In this document: positions 43,601 to 52,163 of the stretch, one piece after another
Numbering within the stretch: position 1 is the first letter of the stretch
How the letters are laid out: every line of letters begins with the position of its first letter
NCBI RefSeq assembly: GCF_000018045.1
Contig: NC_009792.1
Span: 248,001-312,000 of the forward strand
Reading direction: 5' to 3'
DNA length: 64,000 bases
Source of the DNA: Citrobacter koseri ATCC BAA-895
GTDB taxonomy: Bacteria > Pseudomonadota > Gammaproteobacteria > Enterobacterales > Enterobacteriaceae
Notes under the pieces: model-generated
Seen by the model: the letters and a program-made list of their open reading frames with translations, nothing else
Databases searched by the model: none
Told to the model about the DNA's origin: nothing
Translations under genes and position numbers: made by a program

Positions 43601-44920
43601 TTACTCCTGTTTTGCAAGTGGTGCATCGGGCTGTGTTACGGCAGCCCGTTCCGCCGCGCGGTACTGTTTATCGACGATCCGCATAAAGGGCAGATACAGC
43701 ATTGCGCCAATCAGCAGGTTAATGAGCTGCATGACGCTGCCGCTAATATGTCCGGTAACGATAAAACCGCTAATGACTGGCGGCAGCGTCCACGGAATAA
43801 AGACGCCCGTGGTGACGGCGACCGCGCCGAGCTTCATCGCGGTATACTGTATGGTGACCAGCACCAGCGGCACCAGGTTGAAGGGGATCAGCATTATCGG
43901 ATTCATTATCACCGGCAGACCGAACAGAATCGGTTCGTTGATGTTGAACACAGACGCTCCGGCACCGAGCCGCGCCACTTCCCGCATGTTTTTACTGCGT
44001 GCAAAGAAAAGCATGGCTAACACCAGCGACAACGTTGCGCCCGCGCCGCCCATCCAAATCATGTCAAAAAACTGTTCTGTAATGATGTGTGGGGGTGTGG
44101 TGCCAGCCTGAATAGCCGCAATGTTGTCGGTCTGGTTTTCCATCCACAGCGGACGGATGATGCCGTTAACCATTGAGCCGGAGTTAATACCGACCGATCA
44201 CAAAATAGTGATGCTGAACACTGTCATCAGCGCGCCAAAGTAAGAGGTGCCGTAATGACGAATCGGTGTGGCGACCACTTCGTAAATAAACTGATGGATG
44301 GTCTGGTAATGGGTGTTTTCAAACAAGATGCGAATGCTCAGTACCAGTATCATGACCAGTAAGGCGGGGATCAGCGCGGCAAAAGATTCTTGCACCGCCG
44401 GTGGCACACCTTCTGGCATTTTGATCACCAGATTTTTACGCTTTAGCCAGCAGAAAAGTTCAGTCCACAGCAGCGAACCGATCATCGCGACGAACAATCC
44501 TTTTGTGCCAATCCACTCTACGGGGATCACGGTAATACCGCCGCTTTCCGCCACTTTGATAAACGGTGTAAGGATCAGAAAACAGACCAGCGCCAGAATG
44601 CCGCAGGATATGCGATCTTCGCCGTAGTGTTCCGCCAGACGAAATGCGACCAGGAAACTGATAAACAGCGACATCGTTGAGAACACCGCGTTAAACGGGA
44701 TCTCAATAATCGCACCCCAGCTCTCGCCAAAAGCCTGAGACATAAACTGCTGATAGTTTTGATTCGGAAACGAAGAGATCACCAGCAGAATAGAGCCGAC
44801 GATAATAAACGGCATAAACGAAACGTATGCGCCACGAATCGCGCCGAGATGCCGCTGCTGAGCGGTTTTCGCCGCCAGAGGCATCAGTTTTGCTTCAAGA
44901 AATCCCAGAACATTGTTCAT
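43601..44920 (-). pseudogene. PTS EIIC, lactose/cellobiose family, with in-frame TGA
   Basis: A single 1320-base frame would encode 439 residues of a CelB-like PTS permease. The N-terminal MNNVLGFLEAKLMPLAAK, about ten membrane helices, the MPEGVPPAVQESFAALIP segment and the NEPILFGLPVIMNPI substrate motif are all typical. Codon 241 (44200-44198) is TGA where the family has Trp (ILW-SVGI context; CelB has LLWFFGIHG). A single G to A change explains it. Both halves are otherwise intact. No EIIA or EIIB gene is adjacent. Either the gene is disabled in this strain or this base is an error. Confidence 0.85.
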
Positions 44921-44969
44921 TGTGAACTCCGTACAAGATTAACTCACGTTGTGTGTGCTATGCATGAGG

Positions 44970-45012
44970 ATTATCTGCGAAGGCGTGTGAACGAAAGGTG
45001 AAATAGCTCACA
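44970..45012 (-). promoter_or_regulatory. CRP site and -10 of the EIIC operon
   Basis: GGTGA-N6-TCACA (44997-45012) matches the CRP consensus TGTGA-N6-TCACA with one mismatch. On the minus strand GATAAT (44975-44970) could be the -10, giving a start near 44963 and the CRP centre at about -41.5, the class II position. Catabolite control fits a PTS operon. An overlapping odd palindrome TCACAATGTGA lies at 45008-45018. Confidence 0.65.
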
Positions 45013-45079
45013 ATGTGATCGCGATTAGCATATAAATCTCATAAGATTAATTATCTAAAAATCGACAGGGATTCTTGCG

Positions 45080-45925
45080 ATGGAAATAAAATTGCACGCC
45101 AATGCCACTACCACACCGCGTATTCGTCGCTATCTTCAGCAGTCTGAAAAAAGCGACAGAGAGCTTGCCGCCGAGCTTGGGATTTCTGTTACGACAGTGA
45201 GGCGATGGCGACATCGTGATCGGGTTAGTGATGGGCAAACTACGCCGAAGACGATATACAAAGCGATGAGACAAGAACAGGTTATTCTGGTGAACGCCTT
45301 GCGTGACGCAACAGGTGCGCCGCTGGATGACCTCTTATTGTTGGTGAACGAGGTGCTGGGCATTGTTGTGTCGCGCGCGACGTTGAATCGTTATCTTAAA
45401 CCGGCGACACCTCAGCGACAGCGGGCGTCGTTACAAGGGAAAAAAGCGTTAAAATCCGGGATGCTGCCGAATCATCTGGCGCTGTATCACCTTCCACTCT
45501 CGTTACATATGGACGACGGTGGCGAACATCATTTGTTCTGGGCGCGCGAGCCGATGAGCGGCTGGTGCTTTGCCCGACTGTATGCGGGTATTTCACCGCA
45601 GCGGGTCGTGGTCTGGCTGGATGAATTGCTGGAAACCTGCCCGGCTGATATACAATCTATTGAGACAAATATTTCTGATCGCATATGCCCGCAGCTAAAA
45701 ACGCACCTGGCGACGCGCGGTATGTCATGCCAAATAACCGGTACGATTCCCGGTTGGGTGCCGGTGACAATACCGCTGAATGAGATTGTTCCCCGGCTAA
45801 ATAGTGAATCTGCCAGCGAGCTGCTTATCCGCTTATGTGAATGCTACAACCGTGGTAAGACACAGAAAAAACTGGGGGATTGTACGCCGCAGGACTTTCT
45901 GGAAGCGCTGCGGCGCATGGATTAG
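45080..45925 (+). CDS. Transposase-derived regulator candidate (IS481-like)
   Basis: This 281-residue protein has two helix-turn-helix segments (about 26-45, DRELAAELGISVTTVRRW; and 85-106, ending SRATLNRYLKP). A ribonuclease-H-like part (about 138-260) beginning HMDD follows. This order is that of IS481/IS3 group transposases. The first catalytic Asp may survive (Asp145), but the usual second TDNGxEF motif is replaced by IETNISD (195-201), so it is probably not an active transposase. It diverges from the EIIC operon and most likely regulates it. Its stop overlaps the yfgD stop by three to four bases. Confidence 0.75.
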   Translation: MEIKLHANATTTPRIRRYLQQSEKSDRELAAELGISVTTVRRWRHRDRVSDGQTTPKTIYKAMRQEQVILVNALRDATGAPLDDLLLLVNEVLGIVVSRATLNRYLKPATPQRQRASLQGKKALKSGMLPNHLALYHLPLSLHMDDGGEHHLFWAREPMSGWCFARLYAGISPQRVVVWLDELLETCPADIQSIETNISDRICPQLKTHLATRGMSCQITGTIPGWVPVTIPLNEIVPRLNSESASELLIRLCECYNRGKTQKKLGDCTPQDFLEALRRMD

Positions 45926-46281
45926 CTCACGATTTCCAGCACCTGCTCCGGCGGGCGGCCAATACGCGCCTGACCGTTGGCGACGACAATCGGTCGCTCC
46001 ATCAGTTTCGGGTTTTCCACCATCGCCTGAATCAGCGCCTCTTCGCTCAGGTGGCTGTCGGCCAGATTGAGAGACTTGTAGAGATCTTCTTTCTGGCGCA
46101 TCAGTTCGCGTGCGCTGGACATCCCTAACATACGCAGCAGTTCACGCAGCGTCGCTGCGTCGGCAGGTGTTTCCAGGTAAAGCACCACTTCCGGTTCAAC
46201 GCCGTTAGATTTCAGCAGGCTCAGCGTGTCGCGGCTCTTTGAACAACGCGGGTTGTGGTAGATTTTTACTGCATCAGACAT
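45922..46281 (-). CDS. yfgD: ArsC-family oxidoreductase YfgD
   Basis: This 119-residue thioredoxin-fold protein is related to glutaredoxin-dependent arsenate reductases. The N-terminal NPRCSKSRDT carries the catalytic-type Cys. The C-terminal part contains ERPIVV and GRPPEQVLEI. I use the ATG at 46281 (MSDAVKIY), preceded by GGAGAAATC, as in E. coli. It is adjacent to bepA, as in E. coli; normally hda lies on its other side. Its substrate is not known. Confidence 0.92.
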   Translation of the reverse strand: MSDAVKIYHNPRCSKSRDTLSLLKSNGVEPEVVLYLETPADAATLRELLRMLGMSSARELMRQKEDLYKSLNLADSHLSEEALIQAMVENPKLMERPIVVANGQARIGRPPEQVLEIVS

Positions 46282-46304
46282 GATTTCTCCTTTCGCGCGA
46301 ACTG

Positions 46305-46341
46305 TCGGCCGGATAAAACGCGATAGCGTCGCCACCCGGCA
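46305..46341. repeat. REP unit between yfgD and bepA
   Basis: One REP palindrome reads GTCGGCCGGATAAAACGCG with CGTCGCCACCCGGC. Confidence 0.8.
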
Positions 46342-46353
46342 ACAGAACGAATA

Positions 46354-47817
46354 CTACATTTTGGTGTATGGCTTAAAGCGTTCCTGCAACTGGCGCAGCT
46401 GGTCGATACGGGCATCGTAACGCGCCTGTTGCTGGCTGCCCAGCTTGACCTGAGAACTTGCGCTGCTGAGCATAGAGATCGCCTGATCCAGTCGCCCGGC
46501 CAGCGCATAGCCTTCGGCGCGTGCCGCCAGCTCCTGATCGCGGTTATTGAGCGCCGCTTCAGCCTGCGCCAGGAGATCCCAGCCGTTGCCGTCGTCTTTA
46601 TTGTTGAAAGTGTAGCGATTGAGGATGGTCGTGGCTTCTCTGGCTTGCCCGCCCTGTAAATAAGCATTCGCCAGGTTTAGCTGCAATACCGGGTTTGCGC
46701 GCAGATCGCGGGCATTTTTCAGACGGTTAATCGCTTCGCTGGTTTTCTTCTGCCCCAGATCGATGTCGGTCGCCAGGTCGAGATACCACGCGTTATTCGG
46801 TTCAGCCGTCAGCAACGGTTGCAGCGCTTTGCGAGCTTCGTCGTACTTGCTGGCTTCCATTGCCTGTAGCGCCCGGCCATATTGCGCCGCACGCTGTTGG
46901 CGCACGTTTCCTTTTTCCCATGCGTCGAGCAGGTCGCTGGTAAGCTGATTACGGCCAGAATTGTACATCCCCAGCGTACGCGCCTTCGCCAGATAAAAAT
47001 CTTCCGACGATTCCACTACCACCGGGCGCATCTGGTTTGCACGGTTGCGGGCATCCGCCAGACGGCTTTCCGGCAGGGGGTGCGTCAGCAAAATTTCGGG
47101 AGGACGCGTGGAGTAGCGCGCCTGGTCGAGCAGTTTTTCCAGGAACGTCGGCATCGCTTGCGGATCGAATCCTGAACGTTGCAGCACCTGAATACCGATT
47201 CGGTCTGCTTCCTGTTCGTTTTGTTGGGTGAAGCTGATCATCCCCTGACGCGTTCCCGCCAGCGTACCGGTCAGCGCTGCCATACCGGCCTGTGGGCTGG
47301 CCATCGCCAGAAGAATAGAGCCTAAGGCGCCGACCCAGGTCAGCGGAGCGCTGCGCTTTTGATCTTCCATCGCGCGCGCCAGATGGCGTTGGGTTACGTG
47401 GGAAATTTCGTGCGCCATCACCGAGGCTAACTGACTTTCGTTATCGGAATAGCGAAAGAGCGCGGAATGCAGCACAACGTTGCCGCCGAAAAAGGCGAAG
47501 GCGTTGATTTCGTCGTTGTTAATCAAAAAGAAATGGAACGGCGTTTTCACGGAGTCCGCATGAGAGACTAAACGCATCCCCAGCGCGTTGATGTACTGAC
47601 TCAATAGCGGATCGTTGATCAACGGCGCGCTGCCGCGCAACTGGCGAACGTAATAGTCGCCCATTTGCATTTCCTGACCGATAGAAAGCGTGCTTCCTGC
47701 TGAGGTCCCCATATCCGGTAGCGTGTCTGCGGAATCTGCAAACGCGGGGGCTACCTGACCGATAGTCAGCGCAGCGATGAGGGTAGCAACCAGGTTTTTC
47801 TTCAACAGCCTGAACAT
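46354..47817 (-). CDS. bepA: Periplasmic protease and chaperone BepA
   Basis: This 487-residue M48 metalloprotease keeps outer membrane biogenesis (LptD, BAM substrates) on track. It has a signal peptide (about 1-27, ending PAFA), HEISH at about 136-140 as the zinc-binding motif, and a third ligand Glu in the EADR segment. C-terminal TPR repeats (about 310-480) bind clients. The start at the ATG at 47817 (MFRLLKKN) gives a normal signal peptide; the open frame extends upstream without homology. It diverges from perM. Confidence 0.96.
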   Translation of the reverse strand: MFRLLKKNLVATLIAALTIGQVAPAFADSADTLPDMGTSAGSTLSIGQEMQMGDYYVRQLRGSAPLINDPLLSQYINALGMRLVSHADSVKTPFHFFLINNDEINAFAFFGGNVVLHSALFRYSDNESQLASVMAHEISHVTQRHLARAMEDQKRSAPLTWVGALGSILLAMASPQAGMAALTGTLAGTRQGMISFTQQNEQEADRIGIQVLQRSGFDPQAMPTFLEKLLDQARYSTRPPEILLTHPLPESRLADARNRANQMRPVVVESSEDFYLAKARTLGMYNSGRNQLTSDLLDAWEKGNVRQQRAAQYGRALQAMEASKYDEARKALQPLLTAEPNNAWYLDLATDIDLGQKKTSEAINRLKNARDLRANPVLQLNLANAYLQGGQAREATTILNRYTFNNKDDGNGWDLLAQAEAALNNRDQELAARAEGYALAGRLDQAISMLSSASSQVKLGSQQQARYDARIDQLRQLQERFKPYTKM

Positions 47818-48042
47818 AGACCTCTGTCCTGTTTTCTTTAATATAGCCATTTGACCGATGCCGCGACGTATCGTTCCGCCACGCCAGCACAGGGAGTGTA
47901 ACTGCGAAACCCGGTGGTGAATACCCCGCTCAAATGACTTTTCAGTTTCCTGAATCAGCAACAAAAAGCGAAGTCTTTTTTGTGACATTTAGATACAATT
48001 CGGGATCGCAATCCCGCTATTGAGGTTCAGGGAACGGTTTCT

Positions 48043-49104
48043 ATGCTTGAGATGTTGATGCAGTGGTATCGCCGTCGTTTTAGCGACCCGGAGGCGATCG
48101 CCTTGCTGGTTATCCTGGTTGCTGGTTTTGGCATCCTTTTCTTTTTCAGTGGGCTTCTGGCGCCGTTGCTGGTGGCTATTGTCCTCGCTTACCTGCTGGA
48201 GTGGCCTACGGTCCGTCTGGAGGCGATTGGCTGCTCCCGGCGTTGGGCCACCTCAATCGTACTGATTGTGTTTGTCGGCATTTTACTGCTGATGGCGTTT
48301 GTCGTGATGCCGGTGGCCTGGCAGCAGGGGATCTATTTGATTCGCGATATGCCGGGTATGCTCAATAAGCTCTCTGATTATGCCGCCACGTTACCCCGTC
48401 GTTACCCGGCGCTAATGGATGCCGGGATCATTGATGCGATGGCGGAAAATATGCGCACCCGGATGCTGACGTTAGGTGATTCGGTCGTGAAATACTCCCT
48501 GGCCTCTCTGGTCGGGTTGCTGACGCTGGCGGTGTATCTGGTGCTGGTGCCGCTGATGGTCTTCTTCCTGATCAAAGATAAAGAGCAGATGCTGAATGCC
48601 GTGCGCCGGGTTCTGCCGCGCAATCGCGGACTGGCCGGGCAGGTCTGGATGGAGATGAACCAGCAGATCACCAACTATATTCGCGGCAAAGTGCTGGAGA
48701 TGGTGGTGGTTGGCGTAGCGACCTGGCTTGGCTTCCTGCTCTTTGGTCTCAACTACTCGCTGCTGCTGGCGGTTCTGGTTGGATTCTCGGTATTAATCCC
48801 CTACATCGGCGCGTTCGTGGTGACCATTCCGGTGATTGGCGTGGCGTTATTCCAGTTTGGCCTCGGAACGGAGTTCTGGAGCTGCTTCGCCGTGTATCTG
48901 ATCATTCAGGCGCTGGATGGAAACCTGCTGGTGCCGGTACTGTTTTCAGAAGCCGTCAACCTGCACCCGCTGGTGATTATTCTGTCGGTGGTGATTTTCG
49001 GCGGCCTGTGGGGTTTCTGGGGCGTGTTCTTCGCCATCCCGCTGGCGACGTTAATTAAAGCCGTGGTACATGCCTGGCCGGACGGACAGGTTAGCGACGG
49101 TTAA
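48043..49104 (+). CDS. perM: AI-2E family transporter PerM
   Basis: This 353-residue inner-membrane protein of the AI-2 exporter-like family has about 7-8 helices and matches E. coli PerM (YfgO) in length. Its function is unsettled; it is called a putative permease. It has TAGATACAATT upstream as a possible -10. It diverges from bepA across about 225 bases. Confidence 0.9.
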   Translation: MLEMLMQWYRRRFSDPEAIALLVILVAGFGILFFFSGLLAPLLVAIVLAYLLEWPTVRLEAIGCSRRWATSIVLIVFVGILLLMAFVVMPVAWQQGIYLIRDMPGMLNKLSDYAATLPRRYPALMDAGIIDAMAENMRTRMLTLGDSVVKYSLASLVGLLTLAVYLVLVPLMVFFLIKDKEQMLNAVRRVLPRNRGLAGQVWMEMNQQITNYIRGKVLEMVVVGVATWLGFLLFGLNYSLLLAVLVGFSVLIPYIGAFVVTIPVIGVALFQFGLGTEFWSCFAVYLIIQALDGNLLVPVLFSEAVNLHPLVIILSVVIFGGLWGFWGVFFAIPLATLIKAVVHAWPDGQVSDG

Positions 49105-49120
49105 GCACGATTATCACTCT

Positions 49121-49145
49121 GCCCGGTGGCGCAACGTCATCGGGC
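49121..49145. repeat. REP-like palindrome after perM
   Basis: GCCCGGTGGCG (49121-49131) with a complementary CATCGGGC at 49138-49145 forms a short REP-like hairpin downstream of perM. Confidence 0.5.
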
Positions 49146-49279
49146 GTTCCACGTTTTATCCGCTTTCTCCTTTCCTGAACGTTTTCCGAATGTGCTGTCC
49201 CGCCCTCCTTTTTTGCTTTCAACTTACCGGTATAGATGGTTTTTTAATCTCACAAGGACAAGACCAACCGGAGAAAAAA

Positions 49280-49939
49280 ATGGGTCATCAGATGCACACG
49301 CAGCAAAAAGTGGGGTGGGGCGGTTATCTCGCCTTTTTTATTACCATTATCCTTTTTTCAGGCATGTTCGCGAAAAGTACGGAATGGTGGCGAGTGTTTG
49401 ATTTTACCGTGCTCAATGGCGCGTTTGGCCTGGTTAACGCAGCAGGCGACACGGCGGTTTCATTTCGCGGCACTGGCGGTACCGGGGCGAGAGACGGCTT
49501 TTTATTCGCACTGGAGCTGGCGCCATCGGTTATTTTATCGCTCGGCATTATTTCCGTGACGGAAGGGCTGGGCGGACTGCGCGCCGCACAGCAGTTGATG
49601 ACGCCGATACTCAGGCCGATCCTGGGCATCCCCGGCATTTGCTCTCTGGCGCTTATCGCCAATTTACAAAATACGGATGCCGCCGCCGGGATGACCAAAG
49701 AGCTGGCGGAAGAGGGGGTGATTACCGAACAGGAACGGGCGATTTTCGCCTGCTGGCAGACAAGCGGCAGCGCGATTCTGACGAACTACTTCTCATCAGG
49801 CGCCGCGCTATTTGCCACGATAACCGTGCCGGTTATTACGCCGCTGGCGGTCATTTTAGTCTTCAAATTTATCGGTGCGAACCTGTTGCGGGTGTGGATC
49901 GCGCAGCTTGAACATCGTCGTATGAAACAGGAGGCCTGA
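49280..49939 (+). CDS. yjiH: YjiH family inner-membrane protein
   Basis: This 219-residue polytopic protein is collinear with E. coli YjiH. It carries Gate/nucleoside-recognition-type features, including LALIANLQNTDAAAGMTKELA and YFSSGAALFA. The ATG at 49280 follows CCGGAGAAAAAA; an upstream frame from 49070 is read through perM and is not used. Together with yjiG it forms a two-part membrane protein that I infer transports the substrate of IadA. In E. coli K-12 this trio lies elsewhere on the chromosome. Confidence 0.88.
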   Translation: MGHQMHTQQKVGWGGYLAFFITIILFSGMFAKSTEWWRVFDFTVLNGAFGLVNAAGDTAVSFRGTGGTGARDGFLFALELAPSVILSLGIISVTEGLGGLRAAQQLMTPILRPILGIPGICSLALIANLQNTDAAAGMTKELAEEGVITEQERAIFACWQTSGSAILTNYFSSGAALFATITVPVITPLAVILVFKFIGANLLRVWIAQLEHRRMKQEA

Positions 49940-49940
49940 A

Positions 49941-50402
49941 ATGAGCACACAGATACGTAAAAACGTCATGGATCTGTTTATCGACGGCGCGCGGCGCGGT
50001 TTTACCATCGCCACCACCAGCCTGTTGCCCAACGTCGTCATGGCCTTTGTCATTATTCAGGCGCTGAAGGTGACGGGGTTGCTGGATATCGTCGGGCGAG
50101 TGTGTGAACCGGTAATGGCGCTATGGGGTTTGCCGGGAGAATCGGCGACCGTTCTGCTGGCTGCGGTGATGAGTATGGGCGGCGGTGTGGGTGTCTGCGC
50201 CAGCCTGGTGGTTACTGGCGCGCTGTCCGGTCACGATGCCACTGTGCTGTTACCCGCCATTTACCTGATGGGCAACCCGGTTCAAAATGTAGGGCGCTGC
50301 CTGGGAACGGCGGGTGTTCATCCGCGTTATTACCCGCATATTATTGCGGTGTGCGTGATTAATGCCCTGGTCTCTATTTGGGTAATGCAGGCTATTGTTT
50401 AA
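49941..50402 (+). CDS. yjiG: YjiG family inner-membrane protein
   Basis: This 153-residue protein matches E. coli YjiG in length and sequence (RKNVMDLFIDGARRGFTIATT...NPVQNVGRCLGTA). It has 4-5 membrane helices and a Gate-type domain. It begins one base after yjiH, so expression is coupled, and iadA follows 11 bases later. The role is inferred to be transport with YjiH. Confidence 0.88.
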   Translation: MSTQIRKNVMDLFIDGARRGFTIATTSLLPNVVMAFVIIQALKVTGLLDIVGRVCEPVMALWGLPGESATVLLAAVMSMGGGVGVCASLVVTGALSGHDATVLLPAIYLMGNPVQNVGRCLGTAGVHPRYYPHIIAVCVINALVSIWVMQAIV

Positions 50403-50413
50403 AAAGGACTATC

Positions 50414-51577
50414 ATGGACTGTTCCATTCTTAATCTGACGCTTTTTCAGCGCGGACACGTATATGCCCCGGACGATCTGGGTCAGCAGGACATTCTGGTT
50501 GCCAACGGCAAAATTGTCGCTATTGCGCCGACTATCGCTGCGAAAGACTTCCCCGGTTGCCAGCAGGTCGATCTCCACGGTGATATCGTCTGCCCAGGAT
50601 TTATCGATCAGCATGTTCATCTCATCGGCGGTGGCGGCGAAGCCGGGCCGCATACCCGTACGCCAGAGGTGCGGCTGTCACGGTTGGTTGAAGCCGGTAT
50701 TACCTCCGTTGTCGGGCTGCTGGGAACGGACGGCATCACCCGTCATCCTGAATCTCTGCTGGCGAAAACACGCGCGCTGGAATATGAAGGGATCAGCGCA
50801 TGGATGTTAACGGGGGCGTATTCTCTGCCTTCGCCAACCATCACCGGGAGCGTCGATCGCGATGTGGCGTTGATTGATAAAGTGATTGGCGTGAAATGCG
50901 CCGTCTCCGATCATCGTTCTTCGGCGCCGAATTCCGCCGCGCTGGCGACAATGGCGGCGCAGTCCCGCGTGGGGGGATTACTGGGCCAGAAGCCGGGAAT
51001 CAGCGTCTTTCATATGGGCGACAGCCCACACATGCTGGAACCGCTGTACGATATTCTCACCAACGCCGATGTCCCCATCACGAAACTGCTGCCGACGCAT
51101 GTTAACCGCGCCGAACCGCTGTTCCAGGCGGCGCTGGAGTACGCGCTTGATGGCGGCTACATCGATATTACCAGCAGCATTGATGAACCGATCGATCCGG
51201 CGACGGCCATCGTGACAGCCTTGCGCCATAAGGTTCCGCTGTCGCGCATTACCCTGAGTTCTGATGGCAACGGCAGCCAGCCGGAATTTGATGAGCATGG
51301 GAATTTGACGGGCATTGGCGTGGCGGGTTTTGAGTCGCTGATCGGCACGCTGCGTCAGTTAGTTACGCAGCATAAACTGCCGCTGGAGCAGGCGCTGCGT
51401 CCGCTTACCCGCACCGTTGCGGAATTTCTCGGCTTTGAGCATAAAGGACGTCTGGCGGCAGGTTGTGACGCCGACATTCTGGTGCTGAATCAAGCGCTGG
51501 AAGTCAGCTATCTGTGGGCGAAAGGCAAAGCGGTGGTGAAAGATGGCAAAGCGTGCGTGAAAGGAACGTTTGAATAA
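50414..51577 (+). CDS. iadA: Isoaspartyl dipeptidase
   Basis: This 387-residue binuclear zinc amidohydrolase cleaves beta-aspartyl dipeptides that arise from damaged proteins. HVH at His67 and His69 begins the metal site. The bridging carboxylated Lys is in GVKCAVSDHRS, and the catalytic Asp is in LSSDGNGSQP. The ATG at 50414 follows AAAAAGGA. It is 3 residues shorter than E. coli IadA. It completes the yjiH-yjiG-iadA operon. Confidence 0.93.
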   Translation: MDCSILNLTLFQRGHVYAPDDLGQQDILVANGKIVAIAPTIAAKDFPGCQQVDLHGDIVCPGFIDQHVHLIGGGGEAGPHTRTPEVRLSRLVEAGITSVVGLLGTDGITRHPESLLAKTRALEYEGISAWMLTGAYSLPSPTITGSVDRDVALIDKVIGVKCAVSDHRSSAPNSAALATMAAQSRVGGLLGQKPGISVFHMGDSPHMLEPLYDILTNADVPITKLLPTHVNRAEPLFQAALEYALDGGYIDITSSIDEPIDPATAIVTALRHKVPLSRITLSSDGNGSQPEFDEHGNLTGIGVAGFESLIGTLRQLVTQHKLPLEQALRPLTRTVAEFLGFEHKGRLAAGCDADILVLNQALEVSYLWAKGKAVVKDGKACVKGTFE

Positions 51578-51585
51578 ACGACGCG

Positions 51586-51683
51586 TATGCCGGATGGCGG
51601 CGTAAACGCCTTATCCGGCATACGGGGTTGTGCGAATCAGGCCTGATAAGACGCGTTAGCGTCGCATCAGGCTTTATCCGGCA
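51586..51683. repeat. Two REP units after iadA
   Basis: The first is GCCGGATGGCGGCG with CGCCTTATCCGGC (about 51589-51619). The second is GCCTGATAAGACG with CGTCGCATCAGGC (about 51640-51672), followed by CTTTATCCGGC. Two sequence classes of REP are mixed. Confidence 0.85.
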
Positions 51684-51692
51684 AAACGTAAA

Positions 51693-52163
51693 TCAGGCGT
51701 TTTCTTTCAGCCAGTTCAGTACCACATCGTGGTGGTTACTGGTTTTAAAGTCGTCAAATACGTGTTCGATCTTGCCGTCAGCGTCGATCAGGAAGCTGAT
51801 GCGATGGATGCCGTCGTAGGTTTTCCCCATAAAGGATTTTTCCCCCCAGACGCCGAATTGCTCGCAGACCTGATGATCCTCATCGGACAGGAGCGTAAAG
51901 TTAAGCAGCTCTTTTTCGGCGAAACGAGACAGTTTTTCAGGTTTATCGGTGCTGATCCCCAACACGTCTACGCCTGCTTTTTTCAGATCGTCCATGTTAT
52001 CGCGTAAACCACAGGCCTGTACGGTACAGCCGGGCGTCATGGCTTTAGGGTAGAAATACACCAGTACGCGCTGTCCCTGGAAGTCGGTCAAATTTACTTG
52101 TTCTCCGTCTTGATCCGGCAAGCTAAATTTCGGTGCGATGTCACCGGCTTTCAGTGGATTCAT
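51693..52163 (-). CDS. bcp: Thiol peroxidase Bcp
   Basis: This 156-residue peroxiredoxin reduces hydroperoxides using thioredoxin. The peroxidatic Cys46 and resolving Cys51 are in TPGCTVQAC. Length equals E. coli. The start shares one base with the gcvR stop (TAATG), as in the gcvR-bcp operon of E. coli. Confidence 0.96.
   Translation of the reverse strand: MNPLKAGDIAPKFSLPDQDGEQVNLTDFQGQRVLVYFYPKAMTPGCTVQACGLRDNMDDLKKAGVDVLGISTDKPEKLSRFAEKELLNFTLLSDEDHQVCEQFGVWGEKSFMGKTYDGIHRISFLIDADGKIEHVFDDFKTSNHHDVVLNWLKENA

Noticed and set aside
44198..44200. The EIIC TGA as a selenocysteine codon
   Set aside because: PTS permeases are not known selenoproteins, the homologous residue is Trp, and I saw no evident selenocysteine insertion hairpin just downstream.
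45080..45925. An active insertion sequence
   Set aside because: No terminal inverted repeats or target duplications were seen, the second catalytic motif is missing, and the gene is set as a divergent regulator.
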